From a virus: a DNA stretch of 33,246 bases. The stretch is from positions 1 through 33,246 of the IMG/VR virus record IMGVR_UViG_3300020057_000106; one strand, written 5' to 3'. Each line of letters begins with the position of its first letter. Within the stretch, counting starts at the first letter, position 1. The position numbers were made by a program, and so were the translations under genes. Shown one piece after another: positions 1-8,358 of the stretch. A model generated the notes under the pieces. The model was not told the DNA's origin and did not search any database. It was given only the letters and a program-made list of their open reading frames with translations.

Positions 1-656
1 TGGTGGAGAGTATGTAGGATTACGAGCGTCTTCGACTCAGACCACTTATACGATTACTTTTCCTTCGGCCGCACCAGCTACGAATGCTTTACTAAAATAT
101 GATGGAGCCAATTATATTTGGTCTCTCCAAGGTGACGTAAGCGGCCCTGTAAGTTCTACAGATACAGCCGTCGCTAAATTTAGCGGCACTACGGGAAAGA
201 TTCTTCAAGACACCGGTGTTTTAATTGATTCTGGTAACAGCGTCACAATGAACAGGCTAGCCGTTGGTGGATCAGCACTATCTTCGAGTGGGATTTTAAA
301 CAACAGCCCGTCAGCTGTACAAAATCCTTTAAGTGGAGTTACTCAGAGAGCTTTCAGAACAAGCATGACCGGAACTTCTGCGGCCACCACAGAAGTAGTA
401 GGATTTAGTTCTGCGGTAAGCACTGAAGCTGCTGCATTTACCGCCGCGCTTCGAACACATTTTCACTTTGCAAATCAAACTAAAGGCGCTGGAAGCACCA
501 TTACAAGAGATCTAGGCTTCGGTGGAAGTATTCCAACACAAGGCACGAATAACGCCCTGCTCACTGATAATACTGCCTTTACAGGCGACTGGGTCATTAA
601 TAGTACTAGCGCCAGTGCGTCTCTTTTTTCTGGTTCTATGGAATGGAAGCAATTAG
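1..656. repeat. Left copy of the imperfect 656-bp terminal repeat
   Basis: Bases 1-656 align without gaps to 32591-33246. Bases 1-127 are identical. I count 28 mismatches over the remaining 529 bases. Both copies lie in the tail-fibre gene in the same reading frame. An identical stretch of exactly 127 bases equals a common assembler k-mer size, so this is more likely the join of a circular assembly carrying two strain variants than a biological terminal repeat. Confidence 0.85.
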
Positions 657-1489
657 CTACACCCTCCAACCCAGCAGCTGGAAACAATAGAATTTATTTT
701 AAGTCAGACGGTAATCTTTATAAATTAACGAGTGCTGGGGTTGAAACTGCTTTTGCTGCAGGAGGATCTGGAGACATTAATCAAGGTGGTAATAGTTTCG
801 GTACCACCATGACCATTGGTACGAATGATGCCTTTACTTTAGCCTTTGAAACAAACGGTGTAACTAACGGCTCCGTAACAAGCGCAGGAGCATGGGCCCT
901 TGGTGCTACAGGCTTCACTGGAACACATACTCTTAACGCTAACGTTGTTCGAATACTCCCTGGCTCTGGTGTGGACTCAACAATTTCAGCTAAGGCTGAT
1001 AATGCTGGATCACTCGCTTTAGCTGGAGCGTCTGGTTCATCAAACGGTGGAGTAATTATACTTAATGGAAACTCTCACGCATCAAAAGCGAATATCATAG
1101 AATTCCAAACAGCAGCATCAGGTAGAGGTTCCATTTCTGCTGCTGGTCTTTGGACCATTGGAACTGCAGCTGGAACAGAAGCCCATGTAGTTAACGGAAG
1201 TTTAGAGGTCTCAGGTGATCTTAAAGTAACCACGGCCGGTAAGGGTTTATTTGTAAAAGAAGGCAGTAACGCTAAAATGGGTGTATCTACACTCGTCGCT
1301 GGAACGGTAACGGTATCTACGACTGCCGTAACGGCTTCAAGTAGGATTTTCCTAACCAGTCAATCGGATGGCGGTACACCAGGATTTCAACGAATAACAG
1401 CGAGAACAGCTGCAACAAGTTTTGTAATTACATCATCTAATGGAGCCGATACGTCAGTCATCGCTTGGATGATCGTGGAGCCAGCATAA
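1..1489 (+). CDS. Tail fibre, C-terminal part (5' end lies beyond window start)
   Basis: The frame is open from base 2 to the TAA at 1487-1489. An internal ATG at 248 is not the real start, because the same frame is open upstream and the gene's N-terminal half is at 31098-33246. Joined across the circle (31098-32590 plus 1-1489) the gene would encode about 993 aa. The protein is rich in Gly, Ala, Ser and Thr with short beta-strand-like segments, typical of trimeric phage fibres. It contains a GDVSGP...KFSGTTGKILQDTG module, a form common in phage tail fibres and repeated in the N-terminal half. A second shared module, SSNGG followed by NGNSHASKAN, also recurs there (about 32430-32500). No S74 or other chaperone domain is visible at the C terminus. 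It is probably a host-recognition fibre; the receptor is unknown. Confidence 0.8.
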   Translation, partial: GGEYVGLRASSTQTTYTITFPSAAPATNALLKYDGANYIWSLQGDVSGPVSSTDTAVAKFSGTTGKILQDTGVLIDSGNSVTMNRLAVGGSALSSSGILNNSPSAVQNPLSGVTQRAFRTSMTGTSAATTEVVGFSSAVSTEAAAFTAALRTHFHFANQTKGAGSTITRDLGFGGSIPTQGTNNALLTDNTAFTGDWVINSTSASASLFSGSMEWKQLATPSNPAAGNNRIYFKSDGNLYKLTSAGVETAFAAGGSGDINQGGNSFGTTMTIGTNDAFTLAFETNGVTNGSVTSAGAWALGATGFTGTHTLNANVVRILPGSGVDSTISAKADNAGSLALAGASGSSNGGVIILNGNSHASKANIIEFQTAASGRGSISAAGLWTIGTAAGTEAHVVNGSLEVSGDLKVTTAGKGLFVKEGSNAKMGVSTLVAGTVTVSTTAVTASSRIFLTSQSDGGTPGFQRITARTAATSFVITSSNGADTSVIAWMIVEPA

Positions 1490-1524
1490 TTATGGAATCA
1501 TCAGAAGCGTAAGGAGAAAAATAA

Positions 1525-2157
1525 GTGGGTAATAACAATTTAAGAATTCTGGAACAGGATATTATGTCTTCGGCTCAGTCGGACGCAGCCGGAGGCGACA
1601 GTAGCATTATAGATTTAAATGGAGCTCTTAGGTTTAGCTGCCAAGCTACCTACGACGTTCTTTCCTATAACGCAGCCGCCGTCGCGTCAGCGGACGTTAC
1701 ACTTTCAAGTGATGGTACTAATCCAAGTTCTTTCATGAAAGCCGCTCACGGGCTGATCACGGGACTTAAGGTTCAAATAGCGACTAGCAGTACGCTACCG
1801 ATTCCATTTGTAGCGATTACTGATTATTTTATTATTGCGACAAGCGCCAATTATTTTCAATTGGCTACAACACTGGTGAATGCTCAGGCTGGAACTGCTG
1901 TAGCCATTACAAATGTGGGTGTTGGTACTCAAACCATTACGGCGGTGGCTTTAGCTGGTGCGTCGGTTACTTTTAATCGATCCAATGATCGAGTTAATTG
2001 GCTCACGATTCAAACGGCGACTACGGTTACCGTTGATGGTGGGGTAATGATCGAGCAAGCAAACGTTTCTTACAGATGGTTCAAAGTTACAAAAGCGGTA
2101 ACAGCAGGAGCTTTTGATTTAATTGCTTCAACACTTGTTATCGGAGATGGGGAATAA
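1525..2157 (+). CDS. Beta-rich phage structural protein, probably tail-associated
   Basis: The GTG start at 1525 is supported by AAGGAG at 1511-1516; the 210-aa product ends at TAA 2155-2157, three bases before the next ATG. The middle of the protein (about residues 70-135) has the pattern AHGLITGLKVQI...Y-F-I...A-NYFQLATT...AGTAVAITNVGVGTQTITA. This repeat-like beta fold recurs in many phage virion proteins, and a similar HGLTTGD segment occurs in the 3365-6244 protein. The C-terminal third resembles a small beta-sandwich. It lies directly behind the tail fibre and ahead of neck/tail genes, so a fibre-associated or tail-tip role is likely. The exact function is unknown. Confidence 0.65.
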   Translation: MGNNNLRILEQDIMSSAQSDAAGGDSSIIDLNGALRFSCQATYDVLSYNAAAVASADVTLSSDGTNPSSFMKAAHGLITGLKVQIATSSTLPIPFVAITDYFIIATSANYFQLATTLVNAQAGTAVAITNVGVGTQTITAVALAGASVTFNRSNDRVNWLTIQTATTVTVDGGVMIEQANVSYRWFKVTKAVTAGAFDLIASTLVIGDGE

Positions 2158-2159
2158 AA

Positions 2160-2420
2160 ATGGACAGATCAGAATTAGATATCATCAAAGAGTTGATGGC
2201 GGAATTGGAATCCAAAATGGAATACGGCGAGGAAGATTTTAATGAACGTCTTGGCCGTAAAAAACCAGAAGTGGAAGTTGTAAAGATGGAAGGCGAACTT
2301 CCGATGTCAGAAGAGGAAGAGGGCAGCGAAGACATGACGGATCTTCTTTCTGAAGAGATGGGAGAAGAGGAATCTGTCGAATCAAAGTTAAAAGCTAGAC
2401 TGATGAAACTACGTTCTTAA
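2160..2420 (+). CDS. Small acidic protein, unknown
   Basis: The 86-aa protein starts at ATG 2160, just after the previous stop. It is very rich in Glu with runs such as SEEEEGSEDM, and is predicted helical at its N terminus (LDIIKELMAELESKMEYGEEDF) and C terminus (VESKLKARLMKLRS). No enzyme motif is visible. The position between two virion genes suggests an assembly factor or minor structural protein. Codon use matches its neighbours. Confidence 0.6.
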   Translation: MDRSELDIIKELMAELESKMEYGEEDFNERLGRKKPEVEVVKMEGELPMSEEEEGSEDMTDLLSEEMGEEESVESKLKARLMKLRS

Positions 2421-2429
2421 GGAACAAAA

Positions 2430-3365
2430 ATGCTTCCACAATATAGCACCGAGCAGCTGATCGAAAATATTAAGAGAAGATGTACTGTTCCGACGAGTCA
2501 GCTGACTTATACGGAAAACGATTTTACATTACTCGCGAATGATGAGCTTCAAGGAAAATTAGTTCCTCTCATCATGTCTGCAAGGGAAGAATATTTTGTA
2601 GATGATTATGATGTCCTCGTGCCTTCGGATGGAATCATAGATTTTCCGGAGCATGCGATTGGGGCTAAGTTAAGATCTGTTTGTTATTTACAGCAGGCTA
2701 GTCCTCTTCTTTTGATTAATCTTCCGAGATTAGATTTGGATGTCATCGCGGGAGTTGGGTCGACGTTGGTCACTGGATTTTACATTGAAGGTAATACGCT
2801 TCGAATTTATCCGAGCACCGCGCTTCCAACGAATACGACTTTAAAGATTTATTTTTATCGAAGAACTTTAGTTTTAGCTGAACCAGCTCAATACGGTCAG
2901 ATTCTTTCTATCGATACAGGATCGAACACCGTGGTCATTTCTAGAACTCCCACCGACTGGGCAGTGGGGACGCAATTAAATACAGTTTCTCAAAAACCTA
3001 ATTTTGAAACGACTGCAGAACTTTTGACAGTAACGGCAGTGAGCGCACCGAGTGTTGTTCTCGATACTGTAGTAGGAATAGGCGTTGGGGATTATTTAAG
3101 TGGGTATGGTTATTCTGCGATTCCTCAGATTCCACTGGAGGCGCATGCTTATTTAGCACAGCTTACGGCGGCGATGTGTTTAAGGGGTTTAGGGGATCGA
3201 GAAGGCGCTAAATCTTTAGAAGTTGAAGCTGATCTTTTAAAGGTGGGGATGTTTACGATGATTTCTCAGCGTGTAGATGGATCGGTGAAGAAAGTAATTA
3301 ATCCAGACGGTGGCCTTCGAATGGGTATTGGTGGTCGATGGGGCGGAGCACGTGGAGGTTTTTAA
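2430..3365 (+). CDS. Putative neck / head-tail connector-type virion protein
   Basis: The 311-aa protein has its ATG at 2430, preceded by AAGGAAC at 2419-2425. The N terminus (STEQLIENIKRRCTVPTSQ, then a TYTENDFTLLANDELQ segment and YFVDDYDVL) follows a pattern I associate with podoviral connector or neck proteins that sit between portal and tail. The middle (FYIEGNTLRIYPS) is beta-rich. The C terminus is helical with a Gly-rich end (GGLRMGIGGRWGG). Its stop TAA shares a base with the next ATG (TAATG), so the two are probably translationally coupled. Family assignment is by pattern only. Confidence 0.55.
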   Translation: MLPQYSTEQLIENIKRRCTVPTSQLTYTENDFTLLANDELQGKLVPLIMSAREEYFVDDYDVLVPSDGIIDFPEHAIGAKLRSVCYLQQASPLLLINLPRLDLDVIAGVGSTLVTGFYIEGNTLRIYPSTALPTNTTLKIYFYRRTLVLAEPAQYGQILSIDTGSNTVVISRTPTDWAVGTQLNTVSQKPNFETTAELLTVTAVSAPSVVLDTVVGIGVGDYLSGYGYSAIPQIPLEAHAYLAQLTAAMCLRGLGDREGAKSLEVEADLLKVGMFTMISQRVDGSVKKVINPDGGLRMGIGGRWGGARGGF

Positions 3366-6244
3366 TGAGTCAGCAGCAGCTCGATCTCCAATTACGCGGG
3401 CTTTTTACTGCGGCGAATAATCTTTCAGGCGTTCCTGATGGTGCCTTACAGATTGCAAACAATCTTGTTATTAATTCAAAAAATTTAGCTGAAAGTCGCA
3501 GGGGCCAGACTCAATATGGAAGCGCCCTTGTTATTGGTGCTGATCAGGTCAATAAATTATTTAATTACTCTTCATCTTTGATTGCGAATTACGCCGATAA
3601 AATGGCTTATGATTCTGGGCTTGGTGTGTGGGTTAATTACGCGGGGACTTACGAGGCACCATCGGTGTCTAACAAGATTAGAAGTTTAGAAGCTTTACGA
3701 AATTTCTATTTTACATCGAGTACAGGGGTTTATAAAATTGACAGTTTGACTTCTGAGCCGAGAGCGTCTGGAGCTCCGAGAGCGTTAGGTGGAAGTTATG
3801 CTCTTTTAAGTACTCCTGGATTTTTAGTAGCGGACACGTCTGTAGCTTATCGAATTGTATGGGGCTACGTGGATGCGAATGAGAATTTAATTCTAGGAGC
3901 TCCGAGTCAAAGACTTGTGGTTGTGAATGATACGCTTAATTCTTATGACCCGACTCTCACGTTTTTAATTCCAGCGACGATTACCACAGAATATTTTTAT
4001 CAAATTTATAGAAGTAATGCATCGGCGACGGCAGCGGATGAGCCCTCCGACGAGCTTCAGCTGGTGATACAAGGCAATGCAACAGCTGGAGAGATAACGG
4101 CAAAGGCTTTTACGGTAATAGATCAAACGCCTTATTCTTTAATGAGGGCGTCTCTTTATACGAATCCTTCTCAGGAAGGGATAGCGAACAGTAATTTTCA
4201 GCCTCCTCTTGCAGCGGACATGGATATATTTAAGAACTCTGCTTTTTATGCCAATACGAAGCAGAAGCAGACCTTATCTCTCGCTCTTATTGCGGTGGAT
4301 AGTCCTTCTTTGGGCTATGTTGTCGATGCGTCGGTGGCTACGCATACTAATTTTATTTTAGATAGCATCACATCGACGACAAATTTGAGAGCGGGAATGC
4401 GAGCTGTTGGCACTGGCATTCTTTCGAATAGCGTCATTGTCTCTATCGATTCTGCTACCCAAGTAACATTGAATAAAGCGACCACAGCAACAGCAACGGT
4501 CTCCGTAGAGTTTCAGGATCGATTTAGTCTTGGGGGTGTTGATTACTGGGCTGGAACAACTCAAACGGTGGCCTCAAATACATTTCTCATAGATATCTCT
4601 TCTACACCTGGTCAGAACATAAATAACTCCGCCATTAATCTAGTAGAAATAATTAATACGTCGGCAAGTAACACTACTATTTATGCTTATTACATTTCAG
4701 CTTTAGAGGATCTTCCAGGACAAATGCTTTTTGAAGAAAGAGCGATTGGTGGCGGTACATTTATCGCGACTTCGACTATAGGGGCTTCTTTTAGTCCGAT
4801 TCTTCCTGATCAGTTACCGATTACTTCGAATACGCTAGCGAATCCAACGGTGGTGACATCTCTGGCTCACGGTCTTACGACGGGCGATAGTGTGACGATT
4901 TATGGATCCAATAGTACGCCGACGATAGATGGGGCGAGAGTGGTCACGGTTATTTCGCCGACAACTTTTTCAGTACCTCAGAACGTAACGGTAGCGGGAA
5001 CTTCTGGGTATTGGGTTCTTTCGGATGAGGTGGTGATTTCGAATAACAGCATTAATCAAAACAGAGTTTATATTTCTAAAAACTCTCAAGTAGAAGCTGT
5101 GCCGATTTATAGATTTTTTGATGTTGGATCGGCGAATTTTCCTATTCAGAGAGTGATTGCTTTAAGAGATGGAATTTTCTTTTTCAAGCAGGATGGAATT
5201 TATAGACTCTCTGGAGAAACCTTTGAATCTTTTACGGTAACTCTTCTGGATAACACAGTAGTACTTAAGGTGCCGGAATCTGCCGTACCGTTTAATAACC
5301 AGGTGTTTTGTTTTACGACTCAAGGCATTTGTGCCGTAACGGACACAGGGGTGAAGATTGTTTCAGTTCCGATTGAGACGGAGTTATTAGAACTTTCGAG
5401 CGATCAATTTACGTATTTTGAATCGGCATCATTTGGTGTCGCTTATGAATCGGCTCGTCTTTACATGTTTTTCACTGTTACGGAGGAAACGGACGAGTTT
5501 GCCACTCAGGCTTTTATTTATAATAGTCTCACGGATTCTTGGACTCGATGGATCATGAATCGAACGTGTGGGATTGTTAATTCGGCTGTGAATAAATTAT
5601 TCATGTCGGAGGCTGACTCAGGTCAAATCATGATCGAGAGGAAAGATTATACCCTGAGAGATTATGCGGATGAGCAATATTCTGTGACGGTTAATTCTAT
5701 CAATAGTGGAACGGAGATTACTTTAGCGAGTGCTACTAATGTGGTAGTGGGGATGACTTTAGTTAAAAATTCTAGGGATCTTTTAATTCTCGATGTGGTG
5801 GGAAATGTTTTAACTTTAGAATCTACAACAGGTTTGACGACGGGTGGTGGGATTGTTTATACGCCCATAGAGAATAAGATTCAGTGGGCTCCGATTGATT
5901 CAGGCAATCCTGGAATTTTAAAACAATTTAGTGAGCTTTCTTTATTTTTTAAAAATGCGGCGTTTTCTGAAATTCAAGTGGGTTTTAGTAATAATATTGT
6001 GAGTGGTTTTGAAGAGATTGATGTGGTGAGTCGTGGAACGGCCGGATGGGGGAATTTTAACTGGGGCCAAATTCCTTGGGGTGGAATTTTTGGTGGTGCA
6101 GCTGTTTTAAGAACTTATGTGCCGAAAAATTATCAAAGATGTTCATGGCTTTATTTGTATTTGAAAACAAATCAAGCTTTCACGGCTTTTAGTCTTCAGG
6201 GTGTCAGTCTGATGTTGAATCCGATGTCGAGCAGGATCAAATAA
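3365..6244 (+). CDS. Large podoviral tail protein, nozzle / DNA-stabilisation type
   Basis: The start is ATG 3365, overlapping the previous TAA; the in-frame codons upstream lie inside the preceding gene. The product is 959 aa. The N terminus (SGVPDGALQIANNLVINS, AESRRGQTQYG) and the central DGIFFFKQDGIYRLSG motif are typical of the large beta-propeller-like tail proteins of podoviruses that form the distal tube or nozzle (the role of T7 gp12 or P22 gp10). An insert near residues 490-555 has the same HGLTTGD...FSVP pattern as the 1525 protein. The C terminus is Trp/Gly-rich (GWGNFNWGQIPWGG). It would sit below the connector and close the DNA channel. The specific P22/T7 equivalence is inference. 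Confidence 0.65.
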   Translation: MSQQQLDLQLRGLFTAANNLSGVPDGALQIANNLVINSKNLAESRRGQTQYGSALVIGADQVNKLFNYSSSLIANYADKMAYDSGLGVWVNYAGTYEAPSVSNKIRSLEALRNFYFTSSTGVYKIDSLTSEPRASGAPRALGGSYALLSTPGFLVADTSVAYRIVWGYVDANENLILGAPSQRLVVVNDTLNSYDPTLTFLIPATITTEYFYQIYRSNASATAADEPSDELQLVIQGNATAGEITAKAFTVIDQTPYSLMRASLYTNPSQEGIANSNFQPPLAADMDIFKNSAFYANTKQKQTLSLALIAVDSPSLGYVVDASVATHTNFILDSITSTTNLRAGMRAVGTGILSNSVIVSIDSATQVTLNKATTATATVSVEFQDRFSLGGVDYWAGTTQTVASNTFLIDISSTPGQNINNSAINLVEIINTSASNTTIYAYYISALEDLPGQMLFEERAIGGGTFIATSTIGASFSPILPDQLPITSNTLANPTVVTSLAHGLTTGDSVTIYGSNSTPTIDGARVVTVISPTTFSVPQNVTVAGTSGYWVLSDEVVISNNSINQNRVYISKNSQVEAVPIYRFFDVGSANFPIQRVIALRDGIFFFKQDGIYRLSGETFESFTVTLLDNTVVLKVPESAVPFNNQVFCFTTQGICAVTDTGVKIVSVPIETELLELSSDQFTYFESASFGVAYESARLYMFFTVTEETDEFATQAFIYNSLTDSWTRWIMNRTCGIVNSAVNKLFMSEADSGQIMIERKDYTLRDYADEQYSVTVNSINSGTEITLASATNVVVGMTLVKNSRDLLILDVVGNVLTLESTTGLTTGGGIVYTPIENKIQWAPIDSGNPGILKQFSELSLFFKNAAFSEIQVGFSNNIVSGFEEIDVVSRGTAGWGNFNWGQIPWGGIFGGAAVLRTYVPKNYQRCSWLYLYLKTNQAFTAFSLQGVSLMLNPMSSRIK

Positions 6245-6648
6245 TGAAGTTGCCTACTCAGAAGGTTATTTTAAGGGAAGATTTAAAGGATGCGCCTTCT
6301 TATGTGGGTGGGATTATTGATCCAGTAAATTCTTTTATGCAGACGACTTACCAGGCTTTGAATAAAAACATAACGCTTCAGGAGAACATTGCTTCGTTTA
6401 TTAAAGAGATTGTTTATAAGACGCCGACTACTTATCCAGCTGGTGTTGAAGATGTAAGCTTTCAAAATTCTCTTCGGACGAGGCCGATTGGTGTTCAAGT
6501 TATGCAGGCCTATGAGAAAACGAGTTACGTACCTGCGGGCGGCCCTGTTTATGCGCCTTGGATTGAGGACGACGGAGACATTATTATTTCGACGATTACA
6601 GGATTAGCGGCATCGAAGACGTATGTAATAAGGTTTGTAATTTTTTAG
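6244..6648 (+). CDS. Minor virion protein, unknown
   Basis: The 134-aa protein starts at ATG 6244 and overlaps the previous TAA by one base, so it is coupled to the tail protein. It has an N-terminal helical part (GGIIDPVNSFMQTTYQALNKN) and a beta-rich C-terminal part with PAGGPVYAPWIEDDGD. Its size and place next to the nozzle-like gene suggest a small tail or fibre-attachment protein. I do not recognise a named family. It ends before an intergenic copy of the recurrent TAACACTTTA motif. Confidence 0.55.
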   Translation: MKLPTQKVILREDLKDAPSYVGGIIDPVNSFMQTTYQALNKNITLQENIASFIKEIVYKTPTTYPAGVEDVSFQNSLRTRPIGVQVMQAYEKTSYVPAGGPVYAPWIEDDGDIIISTITGLAASKTYVIRFVIF

Positions 6649-6652
6649 GGGT

Positions 6653-6662
6653 TAACACTTTA
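6653..6662 (+). promoter_or_regulatory. Recurrent TAACACTTTA motif, copy upstream of the ejection genes
   Basis: TAACACTTTA lies 18 bases upstream of ATG 6681, in the only non-coding gap (32 bp) between tail genes and ejection-type genes. It is followed by AAGTGTAGGAG, so ACACTT and AAGTGT form a short inverted repeat, and GGAG supplies the ribosome site. Matching elements occur at 13730 (minus), 22361, 25849, 28991 and 31070. A phage-specific promoter or leader signal is inferred. Confidence 0.5.
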
Positions 6663-6680
6663 AGTGTAGGAGTAAGAGAT

Positions 6681-8342
6681 ATGGCGTACTACGAAGAAAC
6701 TAAAGACGAAGTATTAGATCCGAGTGCGCCTCAGACGAGTGCTCAGGGTGGACTCATTAGCGGGCAGGGATCAGGATCCTCTTCGAATAAGTCGGCGGCG
6801 ACGCCGGATAATCCTCAGAACTTTGTCGGCATCACTCAATATTTGAATCAAAATAAACCACAGGCTGCGAAGTTAGCTGAGAATGTGGGTCAGTATGTAA
6901 GGGGTCAGGGAGAGGCTGCAAATACGGCTATTTCTGAGGGTCAGGGTTCTTTTAATAAGAGCGTAGACGACGGCCGGGTTGGTTTTAATCAAGATGTATT
7001 CGATCAGGCTGTGGCGAATCCTTATCAGGTCTCAGGCGATGCAAGTAAAAAGGCTGAGTTTCAAAAAATGAGAGATGCTGAGTATAAGGGTCCGAGATCA
7101 CTGGAAGAAGTGGATGGTTACACACCGATCAATTTAGCGGTTAAAAACGCTTTAGGGGCGTCGGAGAAAACTAAATCTTCAGAAGGTCGGGCTTCTTTAC
7201 TTTCGGATATTCTGAAAGCGAATAAGCAGAGAGTTTCACGTGGTGTATCCAATTTAGATGGAGCGCTTTTAAGTGTTTCACCTGACAGTAAAAACATTTT
7301 ATCTCAAGCGAGAGATTCTATAGCTCCGATTGATCAGAGATTAAAAGACGTATCGGCTGCGTCTACTTTAAAAGCACAAGCGGCTTTAAGCGAGACGGAT
7401 AAAACGAGACAGGCGATTCAGAATGCTTTTTCTGGTGATCAAGGTGTACAGAAGAGGTTAGAAAATTCTCTCAAAGAGAAAGCTTCAGCTGGTGTTTTAA
7501 AAGCGGATTCTGAGTCGGGTGCTCTTTTAAATAAACTTAAACAAGGAAGTAGTTTAACGGATTCGGAATTAAAATTATTAAATCTGACGAGACGTCAGTA
7601 TAAGGGCCTCGTAAGTGATGCGGCTTATTATAAGTCTTTGGGAAAAAGTACTCCGCTTAGTGATTTATCTTCTTTCGGTACAAAGCAAGAGGGTGCAAAT
7701 CAGATCAATCCACAGAATGTAGCGAGTGGAGACGATTATGCGAAATATAGTGCGCTCAATGATTTAATGGGCACTTCCAATAATTTTTTAAGTGATAAGA
7801 CTCAGGCTGGAAGGGCGAACTCGAACACGCTTAATTTTGATTATTCGAAGGCTCCAAATGCTGTGGCGGATCGAATTAATAATTTCACAAGTCCTGACCG
7901 GCTTGGGTCGAAGTCGTTTCCGGAAATTAACGAGGCTTACAATTTAAATACGGGCAACAAGCTTGGTGATCTGATTAGTAACATCGCTTACAGGAATAGG
8001 GATGGCGGTAATTCGTTAGGAAAATTCTACGACGATTTAAGTACCAATTTGCGGAATCAGTTAAGGGATTTGCAATCAGCCTACGACTCTTCGATAGGAA
8101 TTCCTTCTTCGTATTTATCAAGCGCCGATAAAAAAGTTCGGGCGGCTATGTCGACTCTTAATTCGAAAAGTAAAACACAAATAAAACCGAGTTCTCGTGA
8201 TTACGTAACAGCGGCCAAGATTGTGGCTTACACGACGTTTTTAGATGAAATTCAAAAGAATCCATCTTCAGTTTTTGAGACGAGTGTAAAGATGATGCCT
8301 CGTGGATACACACCACCACCTAATGGTCAGGTCTGGTTATAA
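6681..8342 (+). CDS. Putative internal virion / DNA-ejection protein
   Basis: This 553-aa hydrophilic protein starts at ATG 6681 with GTAGGAG upstream at 6667-6673. The first 90 residues are low-complexity Gly/Ser/Gln/Asn (GGLISGQGSGSSSNKS); the rest is mostly helical with many Ala, Lys, Ser and Leu. No enzymatic motif is visible. Length, composition and position (after the tail nozzle gene, before an S74-tailed helical protein) match the ejection or internal proteins of podoviruses, which are packaged in the capsid and pass through the tail with DNA. The role is inferred from context. Confidence 0.5.
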   Translation: MAYYEETKDEVLDPSAPQTSAQGGLISGQGSGSSSNKSAATPDNPQNFVGITQYLNQNKPQAAKLAENVGQYVRGQGEAANTAISEGQGSFNKSVDDGRVGFNQDVFDQAVANPYQVSGDASKKAEFQKMRDAEYKGPRSLEEVDGYTPINLAVKNALGASEKTKSSEGRASLLSDILKANKQRVSRGVSNLDGALLSVSPDSKNILSQARDSIAPIDQRLKDVSAASTLKAQAALSETDKTRQAIQNAFSGDQGVQKRLENSLKEKASAGVLKADSESGALLNKLKQGSSLTDSELKLLNLTRRQYKGLVSDAAYYKSLGKSTPLSDLSSFGTKQEGANQINPQNVASGDDYAKYSALNDLMGTSNNFLSDKTQAGRANSNTLNFDYSKAPNAVADRINNFTSPDRLGSKSFPEINEAYNLNTGNKLGDLISNIAYRNRDGGNSLGKFYDDLSTNLRNQLRDLQSAYDSSIGIPSSYLSSADKKVRAAMSTLNSKSKTQIKPSSRDYVTAAKIVAYTTFLDEIQKNPSSVFETSVKMMPRGYTPPPNGQVWL

Positions 8343-8358
8343 ACAAAGGAGTAAAACT

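Noticed and set aside
1-656. True tandem duplication of the fibre gene
   Set aside because: The identical part starts exactly at base 1 and is exactly 127 bp, which fits an assembly node better; not fully excluded without long reads.
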